Below are positions 32,541 through 44,302 of a DNA stretch of 64,000 nt, in pieces. Numbering within the stretch: the first letter of the stretch is position 1; the number at the start of each line of letters is the position of its first letter. Below the pieces are notes generated by a model. It saw only the letters and a list, made by a program, of their open reading frames with translations. It had not been told where the DNA came from and did not search any database. This DNA is from Neostapfia colusana. Taxonomy: Eukaryota > Streptophyta > Magnoliopsida > Poales > Poaceae. The DNA lies in contig JASWHV010000012.1 of NCBI GenBank assembly GCA_030760725.1, forward strand, positions 18,738,368 through 18,802,367, written 5' to 3'. Position numbers and translations under genes: made by a program.

Positions 32541-34907
32541 CGCTGACAGGGACCACGCCGCCCGTTCAATCACGGGGCCGTGCCACCCGCCCGGGAATCA
32601 CATTGGGTGGTGCCGTGTTGTGCGGCACCCAACAACACACATATAAGGAACAATGTATTACATAAAACAATAGCGGAAGCTTACAAGTTTTTCTTTGCAA
32701 ATAGTTTACATCAGGTAGCTACAGCGGAAGTCTATAAACAGCTCACGTTGAATAACTAAAGAGCACTCGAGAAGAGGTCCAGCCAGCGGACTCCTCTCGC
32801 TAGCAACACGAAGACAACAACAGCGGCTGGGTTCTCCCTGTGTTAAACGACTCGGAAGTCTCCGAGTCTCACCGGACAACCTTCTCCTTAGCATCGATGT
32901 TAACCTGCAAAACCACTCATATAGCAAGCGTGAGCACATAGGCTCAGCAAGACCGATCCGTCTCTCCTAAACAAGAAACTCTACATGCACGGCGGATTGA
33001 AATAGGGTAGCTGCATTTGCATAAAGGACTCGCCTAATATTGATCCTTAACTTTCAGATTTTAAGCCTCATTGTGAAGACTTTGAGCTGAACAGCATCGC
33101 AACTCCACAATCAAACAAGAAACACTTTGTTGCGATGCTCCTTGCGCAAGGTGAAAGCAAAGTTTAATGAGCCTATCTCTAATGCAAGCATGGTTCCAAT
33201 ACAACTTAAATCACAGCCTAGCAAATTCAAAAGAAACCATTCAGTTGTTACTACGTCAAGACACAGTGGGCAAGTATGCTCATATGACCGTGAGCGACGG
33301 TGATTCGAATCAGTACACACCCGGACTACACGACACGTACACCCGTACTCCGAATTACCGGCAGCAACCTCGACTGACGTTGTACGCGGCCACCATTCCC
33401 AAGATCTTCCACACAGGACGCGGTCTAACTGCCCCGAGTACGCAAACTCCCTCAAGGTACATACCCGCAGTGATATGTTCTTGAGCGAGTTACCTCCTGC
33501 TACCCTAACGCCCAAAGCCTAAGACAGTTAGAAAAGTTCCAATGTGGATCTCCCGAGGTACATCGGTTTCTTGGGTCCCATATAGCCACTATGCGCCCAG
33601 TACACAACTCAAACTTGTCCAATAGGGCCAAGCACGGACGGGCCTTAACCGACACAGGCAGGGATTTGCACGCACGGTCCGCAGCCTGCTGCATTTAAAC
33701 CTCCCTACCATGTCTCCATTTCTTATGTGTGAACTTTCCTCATTGTTTCTATTCTCGACCCGCTCCGAATAAACCAGCCCTAACTCGCGAGTAGATTCCA
33801 ACTACTCGACTTCTACCGGACCTTTCCTACTAACATTTAGCGTAGCCAAATCCACTCGAGGAGATGCTATTCTACCCTTTCTCTCTTAGGTCATTTCTGG
33901 TCATGCAATTGGGTTTTCATTATCAACTAGACTTAATGCAATCAAACAATTCAAAGCTATGATCTCTAGAAATGGAAATACTTTATAAAACTGTTCAAAT
34001 GCAAACCGGGGCTTGCTTGTTTTGCAGGTGACTAATATAAACAGTTAGTGAAGATCACTTGAGGCTTGATCACTCGCCTTCCTCCCTCCTTGATCTTCAC
34101 TTCAATCCCTTCACACGTTCTCACGTAGATGCTACACGATATGAATATGCATATGTATTTAATTGTAAAGCTTTTGCCAATAAGCTCTAGTGACAAGTTA
34201 ATAACTAGAACTCTATTTAAGAATTTAAAATGACACTGGTGCTAGTGGTTTGGGTTAGGTTTAAGCAACATGATCAAGTGCTAAGTGTTTTCTCCACTTG
34301 AGTGTTGATCCCCTTAAGAGGTTGAACAGAAAAGTGGTGATCCAGAGCTCCAATGGAGCTGAAAATTTTCATGTGAGTTCCTTGTAACAAGAAAGTCATC
34401 TGGACCAAAAATTAGCACTTTTCATTGAGTGGTTTATTCAGAACAATTCTCTAAGCAATTAAGCAAAGAGGAATTAATTCTTAGGTAACACCCATGTTCA
34501 TGTCAAACTTAGTGAACTACAATTTCAATTATAGTTCATAGAACCTGCATGAATGTTCCTAGGATTTTTGAAGCTAAGAATTGCCCAGAACTGAATTTCC
34601 AAGTTTTGGAAATTCTCTGAAAATGTTTCTGTATTCATTTGAACACAGTAACTTAAAATCTGAATTATCCTGATCAAATCAATTCCAAATGAGCTGAAAA
34701 TTTTGCAGGAGTTCAATAACACCCTAAAGAATATTCTGGCAAAATTTGAGGATTTTTAGATGAACCAAATTCCCTCTGAAATTATTTTTCTGAAAAGATT
34801 TAATGAATTTCCAGAGTTAAATAATTACTTTCATACAAATTGGTTTGCATATTTGGATAGAGTTTTTCAACAAGAATTGAACCCAATTTGAATCACTAAA
34901 TTTGGAG

Positions 34908-34912
34908 TTTCC
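34908..34912. repeat. Left TSD of element E3 (tttcc)
   Basis: tttcc precedes the E3 5' LTR and recurs at 48384-48388. The E2 left LTR shows the unoccupied site, gtttcctagc at 7576-7585. Confidence 0.93.
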
Positions 34913-37900
34913 TGTAAGGGCCTCAGTTTTTGACACATATTTAAAGTGTTCATCACCATACACACACACCTCATTTGAGGAAAGTTGATGAACACAAATG
35001 AAGAGCAAGTAACCACCATCAACATGCTCATTAGAAAACAAACTCACATATTGCAAAAGTGGTATTTCCCACATGTGATATAGAGGGGCTGGACATATGA
35101 AAACTCCTACACATTGCTAAGGATGTCCATGCCAAGTTTCACCCAAATTCAAAACCTTTTTGAGGTCGTTTTGGGTATAGCTAGAAAGAGGGCAGTTTGA
35201 AACCATATTATAATTCAAACTGTTTTATCCCATGAATTTAAAAGTGGGAGGCATATTCTTACTCAGCACATTTTTGTGAGCTCACACCCCAATTTTCACT
35301 CCGTTTGGAGTTGATCTTGACATGAGCTAAGTGGGACAAATTCAAACTTTATTTGAATTCAAAACTGAACTTGTGCTGAAATTCATTCAAACCAAACCCA
35401 ATTTGAATTCTACTCAATTCAAATGGATCATGGGTGAATAATTTGAATACCTAGGGGTATTTTGGGGCTCACTGTTTACAACAGTGATTAGGAGTAAATT
35501 TCAAAGGTTAAAACCCCGGGTGGGACCCACATGTCATTGAGAGAAGGAGGCAAAACTTGCACACAAAGTCAAAGCCTCGGTGGGAAATTCCACCGAGCAG
35601 CCACCGGCGCCACCAGCTGCTTTCCCTCTCCGCGCACCGGCGCCCAGGGCGGCTCGCTCGTGCCCCCACGTGACCGGCACCGCCTAAGCCGAGCAGGAGT
35701 CAGCCGGCTTTATCTTCTCGCGGGCAAACCCGAGCAGCGGCATTGTTTATCGCCGCAGCTCTCTGCTCAATCGGGAAAACTAGCAAAACGATCTCCTCCT
35801 TCGTTCCTGAGCTGCTAGACAGCAACCTGAGGTCGCATTCCACCTCCCCAACACCAGAAACCCCGAGCTCCGACCTCCTTTGCCCGAAAACGATCGCCAC
35901 CGCAGCGACCTAGCCTCAGCCGAGAGTCAGGCGCCCGTGGACAGCGTTCCACAGGCGTTTTCACGGTCCAGCAAGAGAGGCAACAGGAGCGCGCGACCAC
36001 CGTGCTGCTCTCCTCCAAGTTTGAAAGCAAACCGTGAAGAATCCACAGAGAATTTCCAGTTTTTGCTCCGGCGACCGTAAACCGAGCTTCCGGTACGGAT
36101 TCTTCAAATTCTCGCTCTATGATCTTTCGGTGGTTATCAAATCTTGCACATAGACGCTGGACTAGCCGGCAATCAAGTTCTTTTCTGCATCCGTGGCGTG
36201 AAACTGTCGAGGAGTGATGAATTTCGAGCTCGATCAAGGGCGGTCATGGCGGGCACGATCGGTCACACGGTGCCGACTGACTTGGCGCCATCCCTGAACC
36301 CTTTTGACACCTTGTCGAGCTTCCTAGAGGTACACTGATGCTGTAGGACCGTTTGTTCGAGGTGTTGGCGGGTTAGAACCCACGGTCGACGGCGCCGAAC
36401 CTCAACCGAGGCCGCGGCACGTCGACGGGCTATTTCCGGTCACCCCCAGCCCGACCTGACACCACCGACGGGTTCCTCGATGTCGACAACCCCCTGGCGG
36501 AGAGTTTCAGACCATGGGAGGTCCGGCAGCGGCGAGCCGGCGAGCTCCGGGTCTGCTCCGGCGAGGTCGGTGGCGCGGGCGCGAGAGAGCGGCGGGAGGA
36601 AGACGAAGCCGGCTGGCCCACGTGTCAGCGGCTGAAGAATTTAAATCGGGATCGGGTGTGGCCGGGATCGGCTGTGCTGGCGTGCAAATACCGTGTGGGC
36701 CTCAGTGTGCCGGACACCTCCGCGCTCAACACGTGTCCCCGCGGGCCCCGCGAGTTTAAACTTTTTCCCCCGATTTTCAGATTTCTTCTAAACTTCAAAT
36801 CCTCATAACTTTGGCTAGAAAGCTCCAAATCGAGTGAACCAAATTTTGTTGGATTCAGCTCTCTGAGCACTTTCCAGCAAATCAAGTTTCACTTCATTGA
36901 AACCGTTATTTCTCCAGAATTAATTCCTCAAATTTAAACTGTTAGGAATTTTAACTGGAGAATCCTTTGGAGGAAAATCCTGAAATTTTGCTGGGATGTT
37001 CACCAAAATATCCCTGAACTTCCATAAAAATTTCAGACCCATTTGAGCTCATTTGATCCACCTAATGGTGTGATTAGTGAAACTGTTCCAGAGAAAATAG
37101 AAAATGTTCAGAAACATTTTCAGAATTTTCTCTGAAATCATTTAGCTCATATCTTTAGCTAGGAACCTTCAAATTAAGTGAGACCAACTCCATTAGAACC
37201 CTCTGAAAATCTAGTTTTCAGAAAGTCATAGTCTGTTTCATGAAAATCCTTAGAACACCCTAAAAGCCTTCAATTAAGGTCAAGTACATGATTAATTGTG
37301 GAGGGCTCAACTGAGCTTTGCTGCAACTAAAACTTGACCAAGTATCTGTTTAGGTTGTAACCCAGCCACAGTAAAAGTTTCACAGTCATTGGGCTTGTCT
37401 AGTAAGAGTTATAGACTTCACAAGTTTAAAAGTTAATACAACTATATTTAAATTAATACATGTATTGCTTCTATCATGTAGTCGCTAAGGTCGAGGAGGA
37501 ACACGAAGTCCTAGACTTCGTTACTCCGGAGGAACAGCTAGCCTATGACCAAGAGCAGCAAGGCAAGCTCCGGTTTGCATTAACCTTTTTACAAATTTTT
37601 ATTGTTTTGAGCACATACATGAATACTATTGTTCCTTGCACTAGAGTCTTGTTTGGAAACCAAAGTGCATAGTCAATAAAGCCATGGGTTGGGATTAGGA
37701 TTGAAAACCTCGTTAGACACTGCATTGCTAAGATAGAGTAGGATTCGGTACAAGTCGAGTAGTTGGAACTACTCGCGAGCATAGGCTAGAGGCACTCGAC
37801 TCGGGTAGTGATAGCACATGAAACACATGGCAAGAAAATGAGACCAAGCGGAGGGTAAGGGCAGCAGGACTTTGGGGTCTGTGTGCTGTAGCTCCGCTTG

Positions 37901-38971
37901 TGTCGATTGAGGAACGAGCAGTGTGTGGGCCTGTTGAACAAGCTAGAACAGTACCAAAAACCTACCGGCTATATGGGAACCGGGAAACTGATGTAACTCG
38001 GGTAGCTGGGTGTTGAGGCATAGCTGGTCGTTCAGAGGGTAGGTTGAGAGCTCGAGGTGTAAATTGGCTGACGGCACTGAGATGCGCGTGCAGAGACCTC
38101 TTGCTCAGGATGATTGGACCGGTTCAACATTTGGCTAACGGGTGAAAGGTAGTTGCGTACGGCGTCTGTGATGGTTGTTGTAGGCAACATTGAGTACGGG
38201 CCTACGTGACGGGTTGTTCGGGTAACCCTGCAGGTGTAAATCGATTATAATTGCCGTCCCTCGCGGTCAGTGAGTACCACTTGTTCACTGTACCGTGACG
38301 TAGAAAGAACAGGCTAGTTACATGTTAAAATGTTGCTGATTGAAAGATAGACTTGATTGCTAATGACTTGCTGCAGTTTAGAGCTAACTAAAGTTCATTT
38401 CAACTTTGGGCAAAGTACATGAGAGAAATGCGTTTGTTATTTGATTGCGGCTCTCTCATGTACCTTAGCGTAAGGTTCTCCACAACCTGCTGCTAAAATT
38501 TGAAAGTAAGGTTCTACTAATTAGGTGAGTCCTTGCAAATGATTTTTACCTCATGTACCCACCACCACTCATTTAGAAGTTCCATGTTTAGGTGAGATGG
38601 GTCAGACTTGCTGAGCCATCGTGCTCACTGCTTGTGTTTGAAGCTTTTGCAGGGTTCTATGAGGAAGGGACTCCCGAAGAGGAGACGGAACCCCAGGAGG
38701 GGAACCCCGTCGAGTGGGAGTCGTGCACACCGCAGAGTTAGTATGCGTGTGTGCTAGCAAGGACACGTTCAAGGGCTGAACATGGAATTGATGCGTAGTC
38801 TACGCCCGTGAGTGTAGACTGGAACTATTTTGATGTAAACATGTTTATAAACTTGTTTATGTAATAAAATTTCGCTTCCGCTTTGTACCTTTGACGTATG
38901 TTATCCGGTGCTGTGTAACGCAGCACCCCTCAGCGTGATCCTGGCTCGACAAGACCGTTAGGGTCGTGTCA
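34913..38971 (+). repeat. E3 5' LTR (4,059 bp)
   Basis: Starts tgtaagggcctc and ends ggtcgtgtca. GC-rich 35560-36760, then a section with repeated tcataacttt-gctag-aa-ctccaaat motifs (36806 and 37147), and the conserved hairpin block at 38243-38310. Open frames inside do not resemble proteins I know. Confidence 0.94.
36144..36338 (+). other. 64-codon LTR reading frame containing MAGTIGHTV
   Basis: The frame is kept in both E3 LTRs (36144-36338 and 45557-45751). Its second half, from an internal ATG at 36246, is related to the short frame in the E1 LTR at 9847. The two E3 copies are young, so retention within E3 means little; the similarity between families is the reason to list it. No known domain. 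Confidence 0.3.
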
Positions 38972-38975
38972 CTGT

Positions 38976-38987
38976 TGGTATCAGAGC
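38976..38987 (+). other. E3 primer-binding site
   Basis: tggtatcagagc, four bases after the LTR end at 38971, complementary to initiator tRNA-Met. Confidence 0.95.
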
Positions 38988-40500
38988 TCGCTTGAGGTTT
39001 AACGCACTAAAAAGGTCATCTTTTTCAAAAATCCAGTAAGGAACGAGTTAGTAGCCCGTATAAGGATGTTATTAGTGTATAGAAAGTGGCATATTAACTT
39101 ATTTGATTATGTCGGAAAACCGTGTATCTCGGGACGTGTATGTCCTGGGGGGTGCACGTAAGCGCTGTCCACTAGTGCGCACAAGCTGAAGGGTGGAGCC
39201 CCACGGGTGGCAGGTAACCCGACCCGCTTTGATATCCTCTACGACTCTTCATGTCGTTTGGGGTATTCGAGCAACGTCTGTCCCTGGCGTGTGTGGTGCA
39301 ACTTGGGAGACCCCGTCACGTGGTCTGAAATGTGAACACGTAACTCAAGGCGTGTTTGGCTTGAGAACATCCGGGCAAGTGATGACGGCCGGGTGTACGA
39401 ACTATATGGATTCCGGGCTCGGTGTGCAGACGATTCTGATGATTGTTTGAGTTTCTGCAGGTAGCCTGACCACGAACGGTAGACGTGTAGCATCCGTGTG
39501 CGAGAGACGCTTAGTGTCACTGAATTAACGAAGCCGGCTAAGTCCGGTATAGGTTTTTCTTTGTGAGGGCGTAGTACCGACATGCTCTGGTGACGCATCG
39601 ACGTCACACCCAACTAAATGAACAACTTAATTTAAAACTTGAAGGTTTTGATCCAAAGTAGTAAAACTTGCTGTAACCTCTTCCCTTAATCAGGATATTC
39701 AAAGTTAACAAGTTTTCAACTTATAGGTTGTTAAGGACAGAGCACTCTGTTTTCAGCCGAATCAAGGCTGAAGTTAATCAGAGGTTAGAGGTTGAGTTCT
39801 TTCGAGGTTGGGGTCATATGATACATTTCTGGAAATCTTTGGAAGAGCTTTACAACTCTTCTGTTGAGGTCCAGAGGTGTTTCATCCCTTAACCACTCGA
39901 AAAATGAAACTGTCCAGAAAACAGGGCAGAGCTAAGACTCTCTGTAAACTCTCTGTAATTAGAGCATAACTCTGAGAAGATTGACCCAATGGAAGTGTAT
40001 GATACAGTTCAGGAAAGGTTTTAATTGCTCTACAACTTGTTTGTAGAACTCCATAGCAACATCACATGCCAAATTGGTTGAATGTCCAGTTGAATGCACA
40101 CTGTTCAGAAAACAGGACAGCTGCAAATCTCCCTGGATGTTTCTGTAAAACACTTATAACTTTCTGTAGAAAAATCCTTAAGGATCATATGATACACTGT
40201 TGGAAAAGTTATGAGATAAGCAACATTGTTGTAGTTCAAAGTTTGTTCAGATTCCTATTGTATTTGCATATACAACTGTGATAAAACCAGCCACATACAA
40301 AGGAGATGCTGACAAATTTTATCCAGGAATTCTGTCAACTTTGAAAAATCATAACTCTTGATCCAGAAGTGATATAGAAGCATGTGGATACTCGTTGGAA
40401 ATATATTAGAGTTAACTTTAACTTTGGTATACAACTTGAGTGATGAAAATGCTTCTAACTGGATCAAAGTGTAGATTTAGTGCATCAAGGTCTGTTCTGT
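38988..40500 (+). other. E3 leader with three to four degenerate repeat units
   Basis: Units can be followed at about 39806-39880, 39963-40060, 40155-40245 and 40345-40440. Each carries cataactctt-like starts, a tatgatacay or tactcgttggaa core and a ctacaact/gtagtt end. The leader is joined abruptly near 40500 to the C-terminal part of gag, so the gag start with its upstream acceptor is deleted. Confidence 0.6.
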
Positions 40501-40900
40501 ACAAAGGAGAAAAATGAGTGATATCATGCAGGCTAGTACAAGTTATATGCCCAAAAGCACCTGTTGGTGTTCCGAACGCCATTCGGTGAAATGTAGGCCC
40601 CTGTACGATTAACTCCTTAGGGATTGATTGCTGGTCAAGTACCACAACTTGCACCACCTCCAGAGCAGCAGCACCAGACGGTGGTTTGTACTCCATCGCT
40701 GCAGCTATATGTATCTAGGCTTCCAACCACAAGTTAGAGAAGAGCCGGAGAGACATCCGTGCTCTAATTGTGGTCGGATGGACCATTGTGCTAGGTATTG
40801 TCTGGAGGGAATTCAAGGGTGCGGGTCATCATATTAAAAATGTTCAGACCCGTACCGATATCTGCAGAGAAGAGGGCAGACAAGGGGCGACATCACTACA
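40501..40900 (+). pseudogene. E3 gag remnant: C-terminal part with zinc knuckle only
   Basis: The sequence resumes at the equivalent of E2 gag MSEIEQASTSY (here atgagtgatatcatgcagg at 40514), so roughly the first 280 codons are missing. A TAG at 40618-40620 after VRLTP matches the E2 gag stop in position and codon. After a frameshift near 40720, CSNCGRMDHCARYC gives a complete CCHC zinc knuckle (40760-40801). It cannot make a working capsid. Confidence 0.87.
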
Positions 40901-41790
40901 TAGTGAGTGAAGATGATCCAGAAGGAGAAGCCGTGTTAGCAGAGATGTTTTCTCTGAATCGGCTACCGGTGTTAATTCTCTTGGACTTAGGTGCCACACC
41001 TAGCTTTGTTAGTCAATCTTTTGTGGTTCAACATCAGCTCCAAACCACTTTTACAAAGAGGCAATACCTCATATCTTCGCCGGGGCAGCATTACAAGAAG
41101 TGATGTTGTTTTCCGAGCACCTCTTTGTTTGTGGGTTAGACGATAACTCACGACCCTCCTTATTCTTGGGGTCTGAAGATCGACATTAATTTGGGGATAT
41201 CATGGTTGAATTACCACAAAGCGGTTCACAACATCAATTTTAAACCGTTAAGCTCAGACTCCCCACGGCACGGTCTTCATACATTAGTTTTGGGCGTCAG
41301 TCGGCAACAGATTGCAATATTGAACCACTCGGAAACTGTTAGATAGAGGGCAGTCCGGTGGTACGTAAATTTCAGGAGGTGTTTCCCAATTGTTTACAGG
41401 GCATGCCGCCCGAAAATGACATAGAGTTCAAGATTGAACTTGCACCAGGAACGCCACTGAGTTTACGAAGGCCGTACAAAATGGCACCCAATGAAGGAGC
41501 AGAGTGAAAGACACCGCTGAATAACCCTATGAGCAAAGGTTTTGTACAACTGGGTCGTTACCTTGGGGTTATTAAGCATTGTTTGCAAAGGATAAGCACG
41601 AAACACTACAATTTTGTGTAGTGCTCCTCTGCTTAACACTGTGGCAATCAAAAACCAGTACCCGTTACCACAGATCGACGTATTGTTTGATCAGTTGGTC
41701 GAAGCAAAGATCTTTTCCAAGATAGACTAAAGATCCGGGTACCATCAGATTAAGATAAGGGCTGAGGACATTCCGAGGACAGCTTTCTCG
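40901..41790 (+). pseudogene. E3 protease and RT front (heavily decayed)
   Basis: VLILLDLGATPSFVSQSFV shows the protease site with Asp-Ser-Gly changed to Asp-Leu-Gly. The frame then breaks repeatedly. Fragments recognisable in different frames are the ILGISWLN-type motif (41200), EFKIEL (41426), LRRPYKMAPNE (41464), and PLPQIDVLFDQLV before KIFSKID-stop-RSGYHQIKI (TAA at 41728-41730), where the first RT catalytic Asp survives next to a nonsense codon. Nucleotide similarity to E2 is high throughout. Confidence 0.85.
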
Positions 41791-43800
41791 ATGAGGTACG
41801 GACTTTATGAATACCTGGTCATGTCCTTCGGCCTCACCAATGCTCCAGCTCACTTCATGTACTTAATGAACTCGGTATTCATGCCGGAGCTGGACAAGTT
41901 TGTCGTGGTCTTCATCGACGACATCCTGGTATATTCCAAGTCGGAGGAAGATCATAAGAAACATCTGCGTATAGTCTTGCAAAGGCTGTGGGATCACAAG
42001 TTATACACGAAATTCAGCAAATGCGAGTTCTGGATATCGCAAGTGCCTTTTCTCGGGCATATCATCTCAGCGGAGGGTATCGCTGTGGACCCGAGCAAGA
42101 TCACTCAAATGCTGAATTGGAAATCCCCAGGAACTGTTCACGAGGTACGGAGTTTCCTTAGACTCGCGGGATATTATCGGAGGTTCATTCTGAACTTCTC
42201 GAAGATTGCCAAGCCAATGACAGAGCTGCTGAAGAAGGCTACCAAATATGTTTGGAGTCCAGCATGTGAAGCAGCATCCAAGGCTTTAGTCAAGCACCTG
42301 ACATCAGAACCGGTTTTGGCGCAGCCAGACACAACAAAACCGTTCGATGTGTACTGCGATGCATCCGGCATTGGGCTCGGATGTGTGCTGATGCAAGACC
42401 GAAGAGTGGTCGCGTATGGATCACGGCAGCTTAGAAACCATGAGCAGAATTATCCGACCCACGATTTGGAGCTCGCAGCCGTGGTACTTGCACTGAAAAT
42501 GTGGAGGCACTACCTACTCGGTAACCTCGTACATTTATATACCGACCACAAAAGCGTCAAGTACATATTCACTCAGAAGGAGCTGAACATGAGGCAGCGA
42601 AGATGGTTAGAACTGATAAAGGATTACGAAATAGAGATCCATTATCATCCGGGCAAGGCAAACGTAGTGGCAGATGCGCTGAGCCGCAAGTCACACGTCA
42701 ACAATCTAACCATCACACTGTTGGAAGAGAGCGAACCACCACTGCATGTGATTCCACATGGAGCTCTCTACAACTTAGCTTTGATCCCCACCATCCGTGA
42801 AGAGATAGCGGCAGCCCAGAAGAATGACAAGGGCATGTCGCATTTGCGGAGACGTGTAGACAGTGGGGAGTTGAAATGTTTCCGGAAGGACGGAGACGGC
42901 GTCCTATGGTTCAAGGACCGGATCGTCGTACCCCGTAACCCGGAATTACGGAAGAAAATCTTTGATGAGGCTCACTTGTCAAAGTTTTCTATTCACCCCG
43001 GCAGCAACAAGATGTATCAAGAACTCAGAAGCAAGTTTTGGTGGACACGGATGATGCGAGCGACTGCAAAATACGTGTCCGAGTGTGATACATGTCGAAG
43101 GGTGAAGGCAGACCATATGCGGAAACCGGGACTGCTGCAACCACTGGGCATTCCTGCCTGGAAGTGGGAGGATGTGAGCATGGACTTCATCGTCGGTTTA
43201 CCCACCACCTTTCTAAAACATGATTCCATGTGGGTGATCGTCGACCGTCTCACCAAAGTTGCCCATTTCATCCCGATCAACACCAACTACAACGCCAAGA
43301 AGTACGCTGAACTGTACATCTCACGGATCCTATGCTTGTACGGCGTACCCCGTACCATCATATCTGATCGGGGTACTTTATTTGTGTCCCGTTTTCGGGA
43401 GCAGCTACACGCTGTCTTGGGGACGAAGCTGATCCGTAGTTCAGCGTACCACCCGCAGACGGACGGGCAAACCGAGCGGGTAAATCAAATCTTAGAAGAC
43501 ATGCTACGAGCTTGCGCTATCAACCACGGCAAGAATTGGGATGATCACTTGCCGTTAGCCGAGTTCTCGTACAACAATGGGTACCAAGCCAGCATAAAGA
43601 TGGCGCCCTACGAGGCGCTATACGGAAGAAAATGCCGCACACCGTTGAACTGGTGTGAGTCTGGCGAAAGGGTTACCTTCGGGATTGACCTTGTTAACAA
43701 CGCGGAAGAGAAGGTTCGACTGATTCAAGCGAACCTAAAAGCCGCCCAATCCCGTCAGAAACAATATGCGGACCGGAGAAGACGCCCATTACAATTTTAA
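41791..43800 (+). CDS. E3 pol fragment: RT back half, RNase H, integrase (669 open codons)
   Basis: The longest ORF of the window. RT: YGLYEYLVMSFGLTNAPAHF, FIDDILVYSKS, FLGHIISAEGI and LAGYYRRFI. RNase H: FDVYCDASGIGLGC, YPTHDLELAA, TDHKSVKY, ending VVADALSRKS. Integrase: HLSKFSIHPG...SECDTC finger, VSMDFIVGLP (Asp), ISDRGTLFVS (Asp) and TDGQTERVNQILEDML (Glu). The frame is in fact open upstream to the TAA at 41728-41730 and is ended by TAA at 43798-43800. All catalytic residues of RNase H and integrase are visible. Its intactness contrasts sharply with the decay just upstream. As it lacks a gag and RT front it is not an active gene. Confidence 0.92.
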   Translation: MRYGLYEYLVMSFGLTNAPAHFMYLMNSVFMPELDKFVVVFIDDILVYSKSEEDHKKHLRIVLQRLWDHKLYTKFSKCEFWISQVPFLGHIISAEGIAVDPSKITQMLNWKSPGTVHEVRSFLRLAGYYRRFILNFSKIAKPMTELLKKATKYVWSPACEAASKALVKHLTSEPVLAQPDTTKPFDVYCDASGIGLGCVLMQDRRVVAYGSRQLRNHEQNYPTHDLELAAVVLALKMWRHYLLGNLVHLYTDHKSVKYIFTQKELNMRQRRWLELIKDYEIEIHYHPGKANVVADALSRKSHVNNLTITLLEESEPPLHVIPHGALYNLALIPTIREEIAAAQKNDKGMSHLRRRVDSGELKCFRKDGDGVLWFKDRIVVPRNPELRKKIFDEAHLSKFSIHPGSNKMYQELRSKFWWTRMMRATAKYVSECDTCRRVKADHMRKPGLLQPLGIPAWKWEDVSMDFIVGLPTTFLKHDSMWVIVDRLTKVAHFIPINTNYNAKKYAELYISRILCLYGVPRTIISDRGTLFVSRFREQLHAVLGTKLIRSSAYHPQTDGQTERVNQILEDMLRACAINHGKNWDDHLPLAEFSYNNGYQASIKMAPYEALYGRKCRTPLNWCESGERVTFGIDLVNNAEEKVRLIQANLKAAQSRQKQYADRRRRPLQF

Positions 43801-44232
43801 ATCGGGGATCACGTATACTTAGGTGTGTCTCCAATGAAGGGCGTAAACAGATTCGGGGTGAGGGGAAAGTTAGCACCCCGATTCATCGGTCCATTTCAGA
43901 TTACCGAAAGATGTGGATCAGTGGCATACCGGCTACAATTACCAGAAGCACTTTCCGGTGTGCACGACGTCTTTCACATTGCCCAGCTGAGGAAGTGTCT
44001 TAAGCTATCAACTACCATGCAGCTGGAAGCCATTGAAGAACTGCAACCGGATCTCACCTATTGGGAGGAACCGGTTCAGATTATTGACGAAAAGGCCCGA
44101 ACCACACGCAACCGTACGTTGTGGTTCTACAAAGTTCTATGGAGTAATCACTCCATGGACGAGGCGACATGGGAGAGCGAAGGATTCCTTCGCGCCAACT
44201 ACCCCAACTTTTTCGTGTCGCATATCCGGTAA
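43801..44232 (+). pseudogene. E3 integrase C-terminus and chromodomain-like tail
   Basis: Same frame as the preceding ORF, separated only by the TAA at 43798-43800 (QF-stop-IGDHVYL; Lys AAG or AAA is expected nearby). GDHVYLGVSPMKG, FIGPFQITERCG, HDVFHIAQLRK and the final FYKVLWSNH...EATWESEGFL are intact, with a normal stop at 44230-44232. Confidence 0.88.
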
Positions 44233-44267
44233 TTTTTCCACCGTCCTCTCTCTCATTTTCGCCATAT

Positions 44268-44284
44268 AATCTCGGGACGAGATT
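44268..44284 (+). other. Inverted repeat next to the E3 PPT
   Basis: AATCTCG-GGA-CGAGATT, 5 bases before the PPT. Confidence 0.7.
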
Positions 44285-44289
44285 CTTTT

Positions 44290-44302
44290 AAGGGGGGAGG
44301 AA
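44290..44302 (+). other. E3 polypurine tract
   Basis: aaggggggaggaa, identical to the E1 tract, ending at the first base of the 3' LTR. Confidence 0.93.

Noticed and set aside
39806..40450. Spaced repeats that could suggest a CRISPR-like array
   Set aside because: Degenerate, long and unevenly spaced units in a retrotransposon leader of plant DNA; no cas genes.
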